A stretch of 64,000 nucleotides of DNA. It comes from an uncultured Granulosicoccaceae bacterium. Lineage in GTDB: Bacteria; Pseudomonadota; Gammaproteobacteria; Granulosicoccales; Granulosicoccaceae. A model generated the notes under the pieces. The model was not told where the DNA came from. It worked only from the letters and a program-made list of their open reading frames with translations, and did not search any database. The position numbers and the translations under genes are program-made. The stretch covers positions 1-64,000 of the forward strand of contig CAKZUP010000065.1 in the NCBI GenBank assembly GCA_937922945.1, in the 5' to 3' direction. Of this stretch, positions 49,975 to 58,175 are shown piece by piece; position 1 is the stretch's first letter, and each line of letters begins with the position of its first letter.

Positions 49975-51504
49975 CTACAGGTCGCGCAAACCGCTTCGAT
50001 CCTTGAGCAGTTGTTTGGCTGCCAGCTGACCGGACAATGACACCATTGGAACACCAGCTCCCGGGTGCACAGTACCACCTGCCAAATACAGACCATTTAT
50101 GTTTGTTTGCGCACTTGGCCTACTAAACGACCCCATCCAACCGTGTGTGGGTCGACCGTAAAGCGCGCCTTTGCTGGCTGGGAACAGCTGAGCAAACGAA
50201 TTGGGCGTGTCAATGTGGGAGGTGCCCTGATGACCGGTTAGCGTTAAGCCGTGTGCCTGTAGGCGTGCTGTCATTGTATTACAGGCGTTATCGATGTCAC
50301 AGTCGCTCAGATCTTTTGCCGGTGCATTCATCAGGCTAAAAAGGCGCTCACACTGCAACTGGGTTCCATCTGAATTAGTATCTGATACACGTTGGGTATC
50401 ATTTCTGTCTTGGGCGCAGACATAAATTGTAGGGTCCTCGTGTAGAGTCTGTTTTCCAAAAATCGCCTTGAATTCAGCTGCGTAGTTGTCTCCAAAGAAA
50501 ACATTATGATGTGCCAGATTGAAGCCGTGACTTTGCGCAACTTCTGCGCGCGCTATGGCCGACAGCGCAGGTGCGTTAACCGTTCTGGCGGCATTTGAAC
50601 AAGCTGCCCCCACTGACCCATTCGAAAGTGCGAGTACATCCCCGTTGAAAATAACAGCGCTTGCATCTAATTTGACACCATCTTCCAGCGAAACACCGAC
50701 AACACCCGATGTGTCAGTTCGTATTTTTTCCACCGAACAACCAACGTGTACCTCACACCCAAATGACTTGGCAGCACTTAGCAACGCCTCGGCTAACGCC
50801 TGCATGCCGCCATCGATTACCCAGACACCCGCTCTTTCAACATGCGCAATTAGCATCAAGGTTGCTGGCGCCTGAAAAGGCGATGAGCCACAATAGGTTG
50901 CATAACGAGCAAACAGCTGAATGAGACGAGGGTCAGAAAATGATTTGCTCAACGATTTCCACAAGGAGATAAAAGGTTGTATCTGAGCCATTTTGCCAAT
51001 GCCACCAATCCCATTCGAGAACGCAAGACCAACGGGGCTAGGGCGCAAAGATTGCATGAACGAGGTGTTCAGTGTATTGAATACGTCTTCTGATTTTTTG
51101 GCAAAATCTCGATATGCCTGCGCATCTTTGGCTCCTGACATAGCCTCGATACACTGTGCTGATCGCTCTACGCTGGAATGCAGATCAAGATGATCACTGC
51201 CCACCCAAGAGTGGCGGGCTAGAACTGAGTTCTGACGCAGGTTAATGCACTCATCGAGTGACAATCCGGCATCAGCAAATAGTTGTTCGAACACCCAACG
51301 CATGGTAAATACCGTTGGGCCAACATCGATGTATTTATTCGCAACTCTGACTCTTCGAGCTTTCCCACCCACGCTGTTGTGTTGTTCAATAACGGTAACC
51401 GGTACACCTTTGCTAGCCAAAACCACTGCAGCCGAGAGGCCACCAATCCCAGCACCCACAATGACAACGCGGTGTTTTTTATCGGCCAACAGACACAATT
51501 GCAA
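49975..51504 (-). CDS. crtD: Hydroxyneurosporene/methoxyneurosporene desaturase CrtD
   Basis: Up to 509-aa CrtI-like desaturase that introduces the C3,4 double bond in the spirilloxanthin route. FAD motif VVIVGAGIGGLSAAVVLASKGVPVTVIEQ and C-terminal LYLAGGTVHPGAGVPMVSLSG. No ATG or GTG is available before the FAD motif: only TTGs at 51504, 51498 and 51489 are in frame, and an in-frame stop lies 24 nt upstream of the first. The TTG at 51489 gives a normal CrtD N-terminus. Last gene of crtC-idi-orf255-crtD. Confidence 0.93.
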   Translation of the reverse strand: MQLCLLADKKHRVVIVGAGIGGLSAAVVLASKGVPVTVIEQHNSVGGKARRVRVANKYIDVGPTVFTMRWVFEQLFADAGLSLDECINLRQNSVLARHSWVGSDHLDLHSSVERSAQCIEAMSGAKDAQAYRDFAKKSEDVFNTLNTSFMQSLRPSPVGLAFSNGIGGIGKMAQIQPFISLWKSLSKSFSDPRLIQLFARYATYCGSSPFQAPATLMLIAHVERAGVWVIDGGMQALAEALLSAAKSFGCEVHVGCSVEKIRTDTSGVVGVSLEDGVKLDASAVIFNGDVLALSNGSVGAACSNAARTVNAPALSAIARAEVAQSHGFNLAHHNVFFGDNYAAEFKAIFGKQTLHEDPTIYVCAQDRNDTQRVSDTNSDGTQLQCERLFSLMNAPAKDLSDCDIDNACNTMTARLQAHGLTLTGHQGTSHIDTPNSFAQLFPASKGALYGRPTHGWMGSFSRPSAQTNINGLYLAGGTVHPGAGVPMVSLSGQLAAKQLLKDRSGLRDL

Positions 51505-51531
51505 TGTAAAGGACGGAATAGTGCGCCATTA

Positions 51532-52299
51532 TCATTTTGAGCTATTACCATATTTGCGCGTTGCATCGATAATTTTATCGTCTGCACTATTGACACGATC
51601 GCCAATATTACCGGCAACACGTGAAAAGAAATCTTCATTGCTGCTAAGTGCTTCAACATCTTGTGATGCTGATCTGGATGCTTCCAATTTTTTATCGAGA
51701 CGCTTGTCTACAGAATCCAGTTTCGAAGAAACACCACTTACCATACGAGCAAACAACCCACCTTCGTCAGCGAATTTTCCTGTCTCTAATTGAGTTGTGC
51801 GATCAATTTTCGATTGCAGTTTGTCCTCCGCTTTCTTCATTTTATTGGTTACTTTTTTGACCATACGACCCACTGCCGAGTCGTCATCCGCAACAGATGC
51901 GCCAATGGACTTCGAAACAGAGGCATCCACCTTCCGGCTTAATTTGTTATCGACACTTTCAGACAGTGCAGTCACTTTTGCCAATGAACGATCAAATAAG
52001 GTGTCGGGCGGGTTATCCAGCGACGCAGCGATTTTTCGTTCAATTCGCTCGCTGCTGCTGATGGTTTTTCTCTGTACGCTCTGCACGGCTTTAGCAAATT
52101 TTGAGTCTTCCTCTGCGATGGTCATATCTGCCTCATCGCCGATAAAGTCCGGGTTAATTTTATGACTGATTTGCATAAACAAGCCCTTGTCTGGGTCATT
52201 TTCGTCTGCATTGTCTTTTATCAGATCGCGTTCTGCCAAGCCTTGCATGGTGAGGTAGCATGCGACTGTTACCAAAAACAAAGTAATTAGCCAAATCAT
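51532..52299 (-). CDS. Orf255, membrane-anchored repeat protein in the carotenoid operon
   Basis: 255-aa protein not recognised. An N-terminal helix (about 2-20) anchors a long, charged, mostly helical tail. The tail contains five degenerate repeats of about 32 residues at about 65-96, 99-131, 140-172, 178-210 and 220-249. Each opens with a D/E-x-x-[FL] segment and a V-x-x-V or equivalent, and most end in a [SA]-x-[DE]-[KR]-[IL]-x-x-K-[ILV] helix (SVDNKLSRKVDAS, AEDKLQSKIDRT, SVDKRLDKKLEAS). A scaffold or coiled-coil role beside carotenoid enzymes is possible. It lies 27 nt before crtD and 66 nt after idi. Confidence 0.82.
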   Translation of the reverse strand: MIWLITLFLVTVACYLTMQGLAERDLIKDNADENDPDKGLFMQISHKINPDFIGDEADMTIAEEDSKFAKAVQSVQRKTISSSERIERKIAASLDNPPDTLFDRSLAKVTALSESVDNKLSRKVDASVSKSIGASVADDDSAVGRMVKKVTNKMKKAEDKLQSKIDRTTQLETGKFADEGGLFARMVSGVSSKLDSVDKRLDKKLEASRSASQDVEALSSNEDFFSRVAGNIGDRVNSADDKIIDATRKYGNSSK

Positions 52300-52365
52300 T
52301 TTTTGTCCTCTCGTATTGGATGTTCAACAAACTGTGCGAAGCACAGCTATTGGAAAATCTGAAGC

Positions 52366-52932
52366 TTACGGCTGCTGCATAAGCATTGGCTCACCAATTT
52401 GACAGGCCGCTTGTTGCAGCAAGTCGAAATGCTTAAGCACATAAATTCTTATCCACTTAGTATAGCGTTGAGGCTTATCCATGACCTCTTTTCTTAAACT
52501 CTCAAGGTCAATCCAGCTAACGGCCCTCACTTCATTTTTGTTAAAGTTTTCGACCGAAGTTTTGTCTGGTAATCTACCAACGTAGCAAAACACGGATTCA
52601 TTTTCGAACAGCTCTTGCCCAACATCGGCCGCATATTTTATCTTTCCAAAGAATTTAACCTCAGCGCTAAACCCGAGTTCTTCAAATACTCTTCTAGTTG
52701 CACAATTGTCTGGCGACTCTTGCCAGCGGGGGTGTGAGCAGCAAGTATTAGCCCATAAATCACCCGAATGATACTTATGCGAGGCACGTTGTTGCAATAG
52801 CAGCTTGCCGCGATGAAACAAAAATATTGAAACAGCCAAATGGGGTGTGTTTTTTACATGCGCATCCATTTTATCGATCGGATAGAGACCACCGTGTTTG
52901 TCGATAGCGGTAATCATCTCGCTTCTGTCCAT
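52366..52932 (-). CDS. idi: Isopentenyl-diphosphate delta-isomerase, type I
   Basis: 188-aa Nudix-type isomerase interconverting IPP and DMAPP, feeding CrtE. The catalytic Cys is in ANTCCSHPRW, with metal ligands in the HKYHSGDLWANTCCSHP stretch; the Nudix helix is RRVFEELGF. The ATG at 52932 was chosen because it gives the usual N-terminus; the longer frame runs back through the crtC 3' repeat. Four nt separate it from the crtC stop. Confidence 0.95.
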   Translation of the reverse strand: MDRSEMITAIDKHGGLYPIDKMDAHVKNTPHLAVSIFLFHRGKLLLQQRASHKYHSGDLWANTCCSHPRWQESPDNCATRRVFEELGFSAEVKFFGKIKYAADVGQELFENESVFCYVGRLPDKTSVENFNKNEVRAVSWIDLESLRKEVMDKPQRYTKWIRIYVLKHFDLLQQAACQIGEPMLMQQP

Positions 52933-52936
52933 GGTA

Positions 52937-53953
52937 TTACTTCTCAATGTTCGCAGTCGATATGTTCGCAGTCGATATGTTCGCAGTCGATTCAAAGTGG
53001 GATTTAGCATTGTTCGGGCTACTCCTTCGGGGCATGCGGAACGGTAATAAGCATTGAACCCAGCGTTTGTTCAAACGATCAAAATCAATGCTTTCATGAA
53101 TACAGACTGCGTGTTTCCCGTCGATTTTTGTGGTGAAGCGATTTCTTGAATAAAATGGGGTGTCCTCTAATACCGCCAAATTAGTGATATCTTCACCGGA
53201 CTGCAGGCGCGTGTTTTGTTTAATCCGCCAGTAGCGAGTCTTCGGTAATGCCTTGTGACGAGTTAATCCTGGTAGCTCCACACAATCGTTATGAGCGAAA
53301 CTAAGGGTTTTTAAGTCGTGCGTACCATCGCGCCGCTTAACGTCATACTGCACTACGGTATCGCTGTTTTCTAAATGCGCCCTAGACCAATTCCATGATT
53401 TAAATGCTTGTCCCATGGGTTCATAACCAAAGTTGGTGTCGACGTAGGCGTTACCACTCCAGTGTATTTCGGGTTTTTTGAACCCAACAGTAATGCGTGT
53501 ATTGGGTGCCAGTACCCGCCAAAAATGCAGATTGTTGGAATCCAATGCCAAAGTGCTATCAGTAAGCCCATGTAGATTGACGCGGATTTGCCCGACAACC
53601 TTGCGAGGCAACGGTACGGACACTTCATCAATATTACAAACAAGTTCATTGTTGATTAGAGTAACGTCGCTAGGGCCGATTCGATACCGAGTGGCTGTTC
53701 TTTCAATGCTGTTGGCAGATCTTTCCGTCATGGTCCATCGATTCACTGTTCCATAGAGCGCCACATTAATAGCGCAGTGATGCTCGGCACTGGTTGGGCT
53801 TCTATTGCGAGACCAAGCGTAATAAGGCGAGAAGACACTACCGACGAAAACAATAATCGTCAAACTATTCTGGCCATCATCGCTGATTGCATCGATGTAC
53901 CACCAGCGATACCCGTTCTCACAAACCGGTGAATCAAATTCAGGAAAAGACAT
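52937..53953 (-). CDS. crtC: Carotenoid 1,2-hydratase (hydroxyneurosporene synthase)
   Basis: 338-aa hydratase adding water across the psi-end of neurosporene/lycopene. The ATG at 53953 precedes the family start (GYRWWYIDAISDDGQNSLTIIVFVGSVFSPYYAWSR). Further signatures: INVALYG, DTNFGYEPMGQAFKSWNWSRA, and LPFRMPRRS. The C-terminus ends in three copies of STANI, encoded by a perfect 15-bp tandem repeat. Divergent from crtE, sharing the operator at 53987-54004. Confidence 0.95.
   Translation of the reverse strand: MSFPEFDSPVCENGYRWWYIDAISDDGQNSLTIIVFVGSVFSPYYAWSRNRSPTSAEHHCAINVALYGTVNRWTMTERSANSIERTATRYRIGPSDVTLINNELVCNIDEVSVPLPRKVVGQIRVNLHGLTDSTLALDSNNLHFWRVLAPNTRITVGFKKPEIHWSGNAYVDTNFGYEPMGQAFKSWNWSRAHLENSDTVVQYDVKRRDGTHDLKTLSFAHNDCVELPGLTRHKALPKTRYWRIKQNTRLQSGEDITNLAVLEDTPFYSRNRFTTKIDGKHAVCIHESIDFDRLNKRWVQCLLPFRMPRRSSPNNAKSHFESTANISTANISTANIEK
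52947..52991 (-). repeat. Three perfect 15-bp tandem repeats at the end of crtC
   Basis: The unit ATGTTCGCAGTCGAT is repeated three times without a mismatch, encoding STANI-STANI-STANI at the CrtC C-terminus. It is in frame, so copy-number change would only alter the tail. Confidence 0.95.
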
Positions 53954-53971
53954 GTTAGCAGTATTGCATAG

Positions 53972-54000
53972 TTGACATATGATATGTGTCAGAATATTCT
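53972..54000 (+). promoter_or_regulatory. crtE promoter (sigma70-like)
   Basis: TTGACA (53972-53977), exact 17-bp spacer, TATTCT (53995-54000). The start point would be near 54007, about 20 nt before the crtE ATG, which has GAGAGT as a moderate SD. The -10 lies in the centre of the PpsR operator. Confidence 0.72.
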
Positions 54001-54004
54001 GACA
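53987..54004. promoter_or_regulatory. PpsR/CrtJ operator of crtC/crtE
   Basis: TGTCAGAATATTCTGACA is an exact TGT-N12-ACA box and also a perfect palindrome, extended to GTGTCAGAATATTCTGACAC (20 bp). It lies between divergent crtC and crtE and covers the crtE -10. Confidence 0.88.
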
Positions 54005-54026
54005 CTTTGAAGCCTGAGAGTAACCC

Positions 54027-54902
54027 ATGCAAGCACATGTGCGAATTGAGCAGTTACTTGTCGAGCTTAGCGCTAGATTGTCGAATTCAACGACACCACC
54101 CAAACTTACTCAAAGCATTGATTACGCTCTCTTTCCCGGAGGTGCAAGAATACGCCCCAGGCTGGTAATCGCCGTTAGTGAGGCATATTCAACCGATAAG
54201 AGGCAATCTCGAACAGCAATAAATGCCTCAGCGGCGGCAGTTGAAATGATGCACTGCGCATCCTTGATTCAGGATGATTTGAAGTGTTTCGACGATGCCG
54301 ATTCGCGGCGGGGTAAACCGGCTTTGCACACAGTCTGGGGCGCAGGCAACGCGATTCTCACCGCAGATGCTTTAATTGTTGGCTGTTTCCAAATTTTAGC
54401 AGACGAGGGAATTGATAGCGCCACTAGTGCGGCGCTCATTCGTAAGCTGACTCGGCATACAGGTTCATGCGGTGGCATAACAGCGGGGCAAGCATGGGAG
54501 GCTGAAACCACAATCGACCTGGATGCCTATCATGCGTCCAAAACAGGTTCGCTCTTCGCCGCCGCGACAGAGCTTGCCGCTATATCAGTCGGTGCTAATC
54601 CGGATGATTGGTCAAGGCTAGGGCTGCTTATCGGTAGTGCCTATCAAATTGCCGACGATATCCGTGACACTATCGGAAATACCAACGATCTGGGAAAGCC
54701 CGTTGGCAAGGATGTCGAACTACACCGGCCAAATATCGTACTGCAGGTCGGTATGAATAAAGCCGTGGCCCGCCTAAAGAGGCTGGTTGAGGATGTGGTT
54801 GAAAGCGTTCCAAATTGCGATAATCGATTCGAGTTTCAAAAGACGGTACATCAAGAAGCCAATCGATTTATTCCAAAAGAAATCGATCGCTATGCCGCCT
54901 GA
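54027..54902 (+). CDS. crtE: Geranylgeranyl diphosphate synthase
   Basis: 291-aa trans-prenyltransferase making GGPP for carotenoids and the BChl tail. First Asp-rich motif DDLKCFDD with downstream RRG (83-95); second motif QIADDIRD (about 210-217). YALFPGGARIRPRL supplies the IPP-binding residues. Overlaps crtF by 11 nt. Confidence 0.95.
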   Translation: MQAHVRIEQLLVELSARLSNSTTPPKLTQSIDYALFPGGARIRPRLVIAVSEAYSTDKRQSRTAINASAAAVEMMHCASLIQDDLKCFDDADSRRGKPALHTVWGAGNAILTADALIVGCFQILADEGIDSATSAALIRKLTRHTGSCGGITAGQAWEAETTIDLDAYHASKTGSLFAAATELAAISVGANPDDWSRLGLLIGSAYQIADDIRDTIGNTNDLGKPVGKDVELHRPNIVLQVGMNKAVARLKRLVEDVVESVPNCDNRFEFQKTVHQEANRFIPKEIDRYAA

Positions 54903-56064
54903 TTCACACTATGTATCGCCTGTGTCTTCCAAGACAACAGAGACTAAATTAAACCAACCGTTGCAAGAACGTTGGTTGAATTGGCGCAATAAGCTGCTTT
55001 CAGACGCAAAGTTTCATCGCTGGGCGAGACGTAACCTTGTCGCCCGATACGTCGCCCGAAAAAGGGCAAGAAGCCTTTTCGACATCTGTGCAGGCTTTGT
55101 CTATTCACAGACGCTTAGCGCATGCGTTGAGCTGGGCCTGTTTCAATTACTCGCTAATGGCCCATTGCACAGGAATAAAATAGCCGTTTTCTGCTCTCTG
55201 GACCCGGGGGCCTGTGATGTACTGTTGCGTTCGGCTGTGTCTCTGAAACTGCTTCAGGCAATTGACAATGATCGATTTGCTCTTGGTGTTCACGGTGCTG
55301 CGCTGTTGGCGAATCCAGGTGTTCTACAGATGATCGAGCACCATGCATTTTTCTATCGTGATTTGAAAAACCCGGTTGCATTGCTTAGGGGTGAGCAACC
55401 TGAATCCATGCTGTCACTGTTTTGGAACTATGGCAAACATGACGACACAGTCGATGGACAGACCTATACCGACTTAATGAGTGCATCACAAACGATGCTT
55501 GCCGAACAAATTCTGGATTGCTACCCAATAAGCGCGCATCAAGTTGTGTTGGATGTGGGTGGCAGTGACGGAACCTTTCTTCGCATGGTGGGATCCGCAG
55601 CGCCAGACACAGGCTTAATGCTTTTTGATCTGGCACCAGTAATCGAACAAGCTGAAGTGAAATTTAAAGCGGCTAAGTTACCCAATGAGGTTCAGTGCCA
55701 CGCAGGCAATATGTTTGAAGACTCGTTACCCGAAGGTGCTGACCTCATCTCCTTGATCCGAGTTGTTCATGATCACAACGATGATGAGGTTCTGGCATTG
55801 CTTAAACGTTGTCATAAGGCATTGCCCGATGGTGGAACGTTGTTGCTCGCTGAGCCTATGGGGGTCGAACGCGTTGGTGACCCCGCAACCGATGCGTACT
55901 TTGGTTTGTATTTGCATGCAATGGGTCAAGGCAGGCCGAGAACACCTCAAGAGTTAAGCGAGCTTCTGATTCGTGCCGGATTTGCACGACCTAAGGAGAT
56001 TCGCACCCAATTACCTATGCTGGTGCGTGTATTAACCGCGAAAGCCACGGTTAATTTCAAATAA
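54892..56064 (+). CDS. crtF: Demethylspheroidene/hydroxycarotenoid O-methyltransferase
   Basis: 390-aa SAM-dependent methyltransferase that methylates the 1-hydroxyl groups of carotenoids in the spirilloxanthin pathway. An N-terminal dimerisation domain (ARKRARSLFDICAGFVYSQTLSACVELGLFQLL) precedes the SAM motif VVLDVGGSDGTFLRMV and LISLIRVVHDHNDDEVLALL. The ATG at 54892 was chosen; a longer frame runs back inside crtE and is unlike the family. Confidence 0.94.
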   Translation: MPPDSHYVSPVSSKTTETKLNQPLQERWLNWRNKLLSDAKFHRWARRNLVARYVARKRARSLFDICAGFVYSQTLSACVELGLFQLLANGPLHRNKIAVFCSLDPGACDVLLRSAVSLKLLQAIDNDRFALGVHGAALLANPGVLQMIEHHAFFYRDLKNPVALLRGEQPESMLSLFWNYGKHDDTVDGQTYTDLMSASQTMLAEQILDCYPISAHQVVLDVGGSDGTFLRMVGSAAPDTGLMLFDLAPVIEQAEVKFKAAKLPNEVQCHAGNMFEDSLPEGADLISLIRVVHDHNDDEVLALLKRCHKALPDGGTLLLAEPMGVERVGDPATDAYFGLYLHAMGQGRPRTPQELSELLIRAGFARPKEIRTQLPMLVRVLTAKATVNFK

Positions 56065-56067
56065 GCC

Positions 56068-56085
56068 TGTTAACTTTAATGTACA
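56068..56085. promoter_or_regulatory. PpsR/CrtJ operator 1 of bchC
   Basis: TGTTAACTTTAATGTACA, exact consensus, 3 nt after the crtF stop. It is paired with operator 2 at the 8-bp spacing known for cooperative CrtJ binding. Confidence 0.85.
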
Positions 56086-56093
56086 CATGCTAA

Positions 56094-56111
56094 TGTAAAC
56101 TCTGATTTACA
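56094..56111. promoter_or_regulatory. PpsR/CrtJ operator 2 of bchC
   Basis: TGTAAACTCTGATTTACA, exact consensus with symmetric TGTAAA/TTTACA ends. It begins 8 bp after operator 1 and lies 30 bp before the bchC ATG. Confidence 0.87.
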
Positions 56112-56141
56112 CCTTTGCCCAAATTCTTAAACCTATCAGTC

Positions 56142-57167
56142 ATGCCGCAAGGTCTAAAAAGCACAGCGATAGTTATGGATTCTCCTGGAGCGATAGCGCA
56201 CCGGTTGGTCGAGCTGACAGACCCCACAGATAACGATCTGGTCGTTGACATTGCGCTGTCCGGCATCAGCACAGGTACTGAAAAACTGCTTTGGGAAGGA
56301 ACAATGCCCGCATTTCCGGGGCTCAAGTATCCTTTAATCCCTGGGTATGAGGCTGTGGGCACAGTAGTGCGTAATAGCGATACAAGCTCAGTAGAAATAG
56401 GTACCCGGGTCTTTGTGCCTGGCTCCACAGGATTCAGCGGAGACGTCAGAGGCTTGTTTGGCGCCTCAGCTTCCAAGCTGGTTGTTCCGGAAAAACGGGT
56501 ACATGCCATTGGTGAGCTAGCCTCCGATCAAGCCGTGCTGTTGGCATTGGCGGCAACAGCTATGCATATCGTTACTCATCAACTAAGACAAACCAACACA
56601 CGCACGCTGACGACAAATCAGGCACCGAACCCAATCACCGTTGATCAACTCATCGCTGCAGCACCAGAACTAATTGTAGGGCATGGAACACTTGGCCGAT
56701 TGTTGGCAAGAATTTGCGTCGCTATCGGGGCGAGCGCGCCTACTGTATGGGAAACAAACCCAGCGCGTATAGCAGGCGCGCAAGGCTACAACGTGACAAA
56801 GCAAGAGGATGATGATCGCCGAGACTACCGATGCATCTGTGATGTCAGTGGTGCAGGTGGTGATCTTTTCGACACGCTGATAGCAAGATTAACCCGTGGT
56901 GGCCGGCTGGTTTTAGGTGGTTTCTATTCCGATAAAGTGGCGTTTACCTTTCCACCTGCATTTATGCGTGAGGCAAACATCAGTATCGCCGCAGAGTGGG
57001 TCGCAGACGATCTGCAACTGGTGCAAACATTAGTCGAGCAGGGCAGTTTGTCGTTAGACGGATTAGTCACTCATAAAGCATCTGCTGCACATGCTGCTAC
57101 AGCCTATCCACAAGCATTCAATGATTCAGACTGTTTAAAAATGGTTTTGGATTGGAGTAAGTCATGA
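56142..57167 (+). CDS. bchC: Bacteriochlorophyllide a dehydrogenase
   Basis: 341-aa zinc-less MDR-type dehydrogenase oxidising the 3-hydroxyethyl group, a late step to BChl a. ISTGTEKLLWEGTMPAFPGLKYPLIPGYEAVGTVV, PELIVGHGTLGRLLARI and GRLVLGGFYSDKV are typical. The ATG at 56142 has no clear SD; a TTG at 56115 is the alternative. Overlaps bchX by 4 nt (ATGA). First gene of bchCXYZ-puf. Confidence 0.95.
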   Translation: MPQGLKSTAIVMDSPGAIAHRLVELTDPTDNDLVVDIALSGISTGTEKLLWEGTMPAFPGLKYPLIPGYEAVGTVVRNSDTSSVEIGTRVFVPGSTGFSGDVRGLFGASASKLVVPEKRVHAIGELASDQAVLLALAATAMHIVTHQLRQTNTRTLTTNQAPNPITVDQLIAAAPELIVGHGTLGRLLARICVAIGASAPTVWETNPARIAGAQGYNVTKQEDDDRRDYRCICDVSGAGGDLFDTLIARLTRGGRLVLGGFYSDKVAFTFPPAFMREANISIAAEWVADDLQLVQTLVEQGSLSLDGLVTHKASAAHAATAYPQAFNDSDCLKMVLDWSKS

Positions 57168-58174
57168 GTACACATTCAGTGTCGATCGATTCAATTTCTA
57201 AGATGACAGAGCAGCTCAGAATGGAAGCGGAGGCCGAGCCCGACGCGGTACCAACTGGTGAAGCAACCAAAGAAACCCAAATCATTGCAATTTATGGAAA
57301 AGGCGGTATCGGCAAGAGTTTTACGTTGGCTAACCTTTCGTACTCGATGGCACAGCAAGGTAAAAAAGTGCTGTTGATCGGGTGCGACCCGAAGAGCGAT
57401 ACCACATCACTGTTGTTTGGTGGCAGGGCTTGTCCGACCATCATCGAAACATCATCCAAGAAAAAGCAATCAGGCGAGCAGGTCAAAATCGGTGATGTGT
57501 GCTTCATTCGCGATGGTGTGTACGCGATGGAACTTGGTGGTCCAGAGGTTGGCAGAGGGTGCGGCGGGCGCGGCATTATTCATGGCTTCGAGCTGATGGA
57601 AAAGCTCGGTTTTCATGATTGGGATTTCGACTATGTGTTGCTTGATTTCCTCGGTGACGTGGTCTGCGGTGGTTTTGGCTTGCCGATAGCGCGCGATATG
57701 TGTCAGAAGGTCATTGTGGTTGCATCGAACGATATGCAGTCTCTGTACGTAGCGAACAATGTCTGCTCAGCGGTTGAATACTTTCGCAAACTCGGCGGCA
57801 ATGTTGGTGTTGCTGGCATGGTTGTCAACAAAGACGATGGCACGGGTGAAGCGCAAGCCTTTGCAGAGCAAGTTGGAATTCCTGTGTTGTCTTCCATACC
57901 AGCAGACGATGATATTCGTAAAAAAAGTGCATCGTATGAAATTATTGGCCATCCGGATAACAGCTGGGGCCCAATGTTCAGCACACTTGCAAAAAACATC
58001 ACTGACTCGAAACCGGAACATCCAACACCGTTAACGCAGGATGGATTGCTGGGATTGTTCGACAAAGAAAATGAAGAGCAAAAAATACCCATGACGCCAG
58101 CTACGATTGCTGACTTATGTGGTCAGAAGTTATTCGAAACGCCTTCACTCGAAGTCATCTACGACGAAGTTTAA
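57164..58174 (+). CDS. bchX: Chlorophyllide a reductase Fe protein subunit X
   Basis: 336-aa NifH-like ATPase for ring-B reduction. P-loop [15 protein letters not shown] (44-58); cluster cysteines Cys133 (GRGCGGRGII) and Cys168 ([14 protein letters not shown]). The longer C-terminus and KSFTLANLSY motif separate it from BchL. Two nt before bchY. Confidence 0.97.
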   Translation: MSTHSVSIDSISKMTEQLRMEAEAEPDAVPTGEATKETQIIAIYGKGGIGKSFTLANLSYSMAQQGKKVLLIGCDPKSDTTSLLFGGRACPTIIETSSKKKQSGEQVKIGDVCFIRDGVYAMELGGPEVGRGCGGRGIIHGFELMEKLGFHDWDFDYVLLDFLGDVVCGGFGLPIARDMCQKVIVVASNDMQSLYVANNVCSAVEYFRKLGGNVGVAGMVVNKDDGTGEAQAFAEQVGIPVLSSIPADDDIRKKSASYEIIGHPDNSWGPMFSTLAKNITDSKPEHPTPLTQDGLLGLFDKENEEQKIPMTPATIADLCGQKLFETPSLEVIYDEV

Positions 58175-58175
58175 G

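Noticed and set aside
53953-53970. Second PpsR box overlapping the crtC start (TGT-N12-ATA)
   Set aside because: The right half-site is ATA instead of ACA and the distance to the good box is 16 bp, so it was not called.
57164-58174. Nitrogenase iron protein (NifH)
   Set aside because: NifH-like motifs are present, but the position before bchY/bchZ and the KSFTLANLSY motif identify BchX. The same reasoning applies to BchL at 31834-32754.
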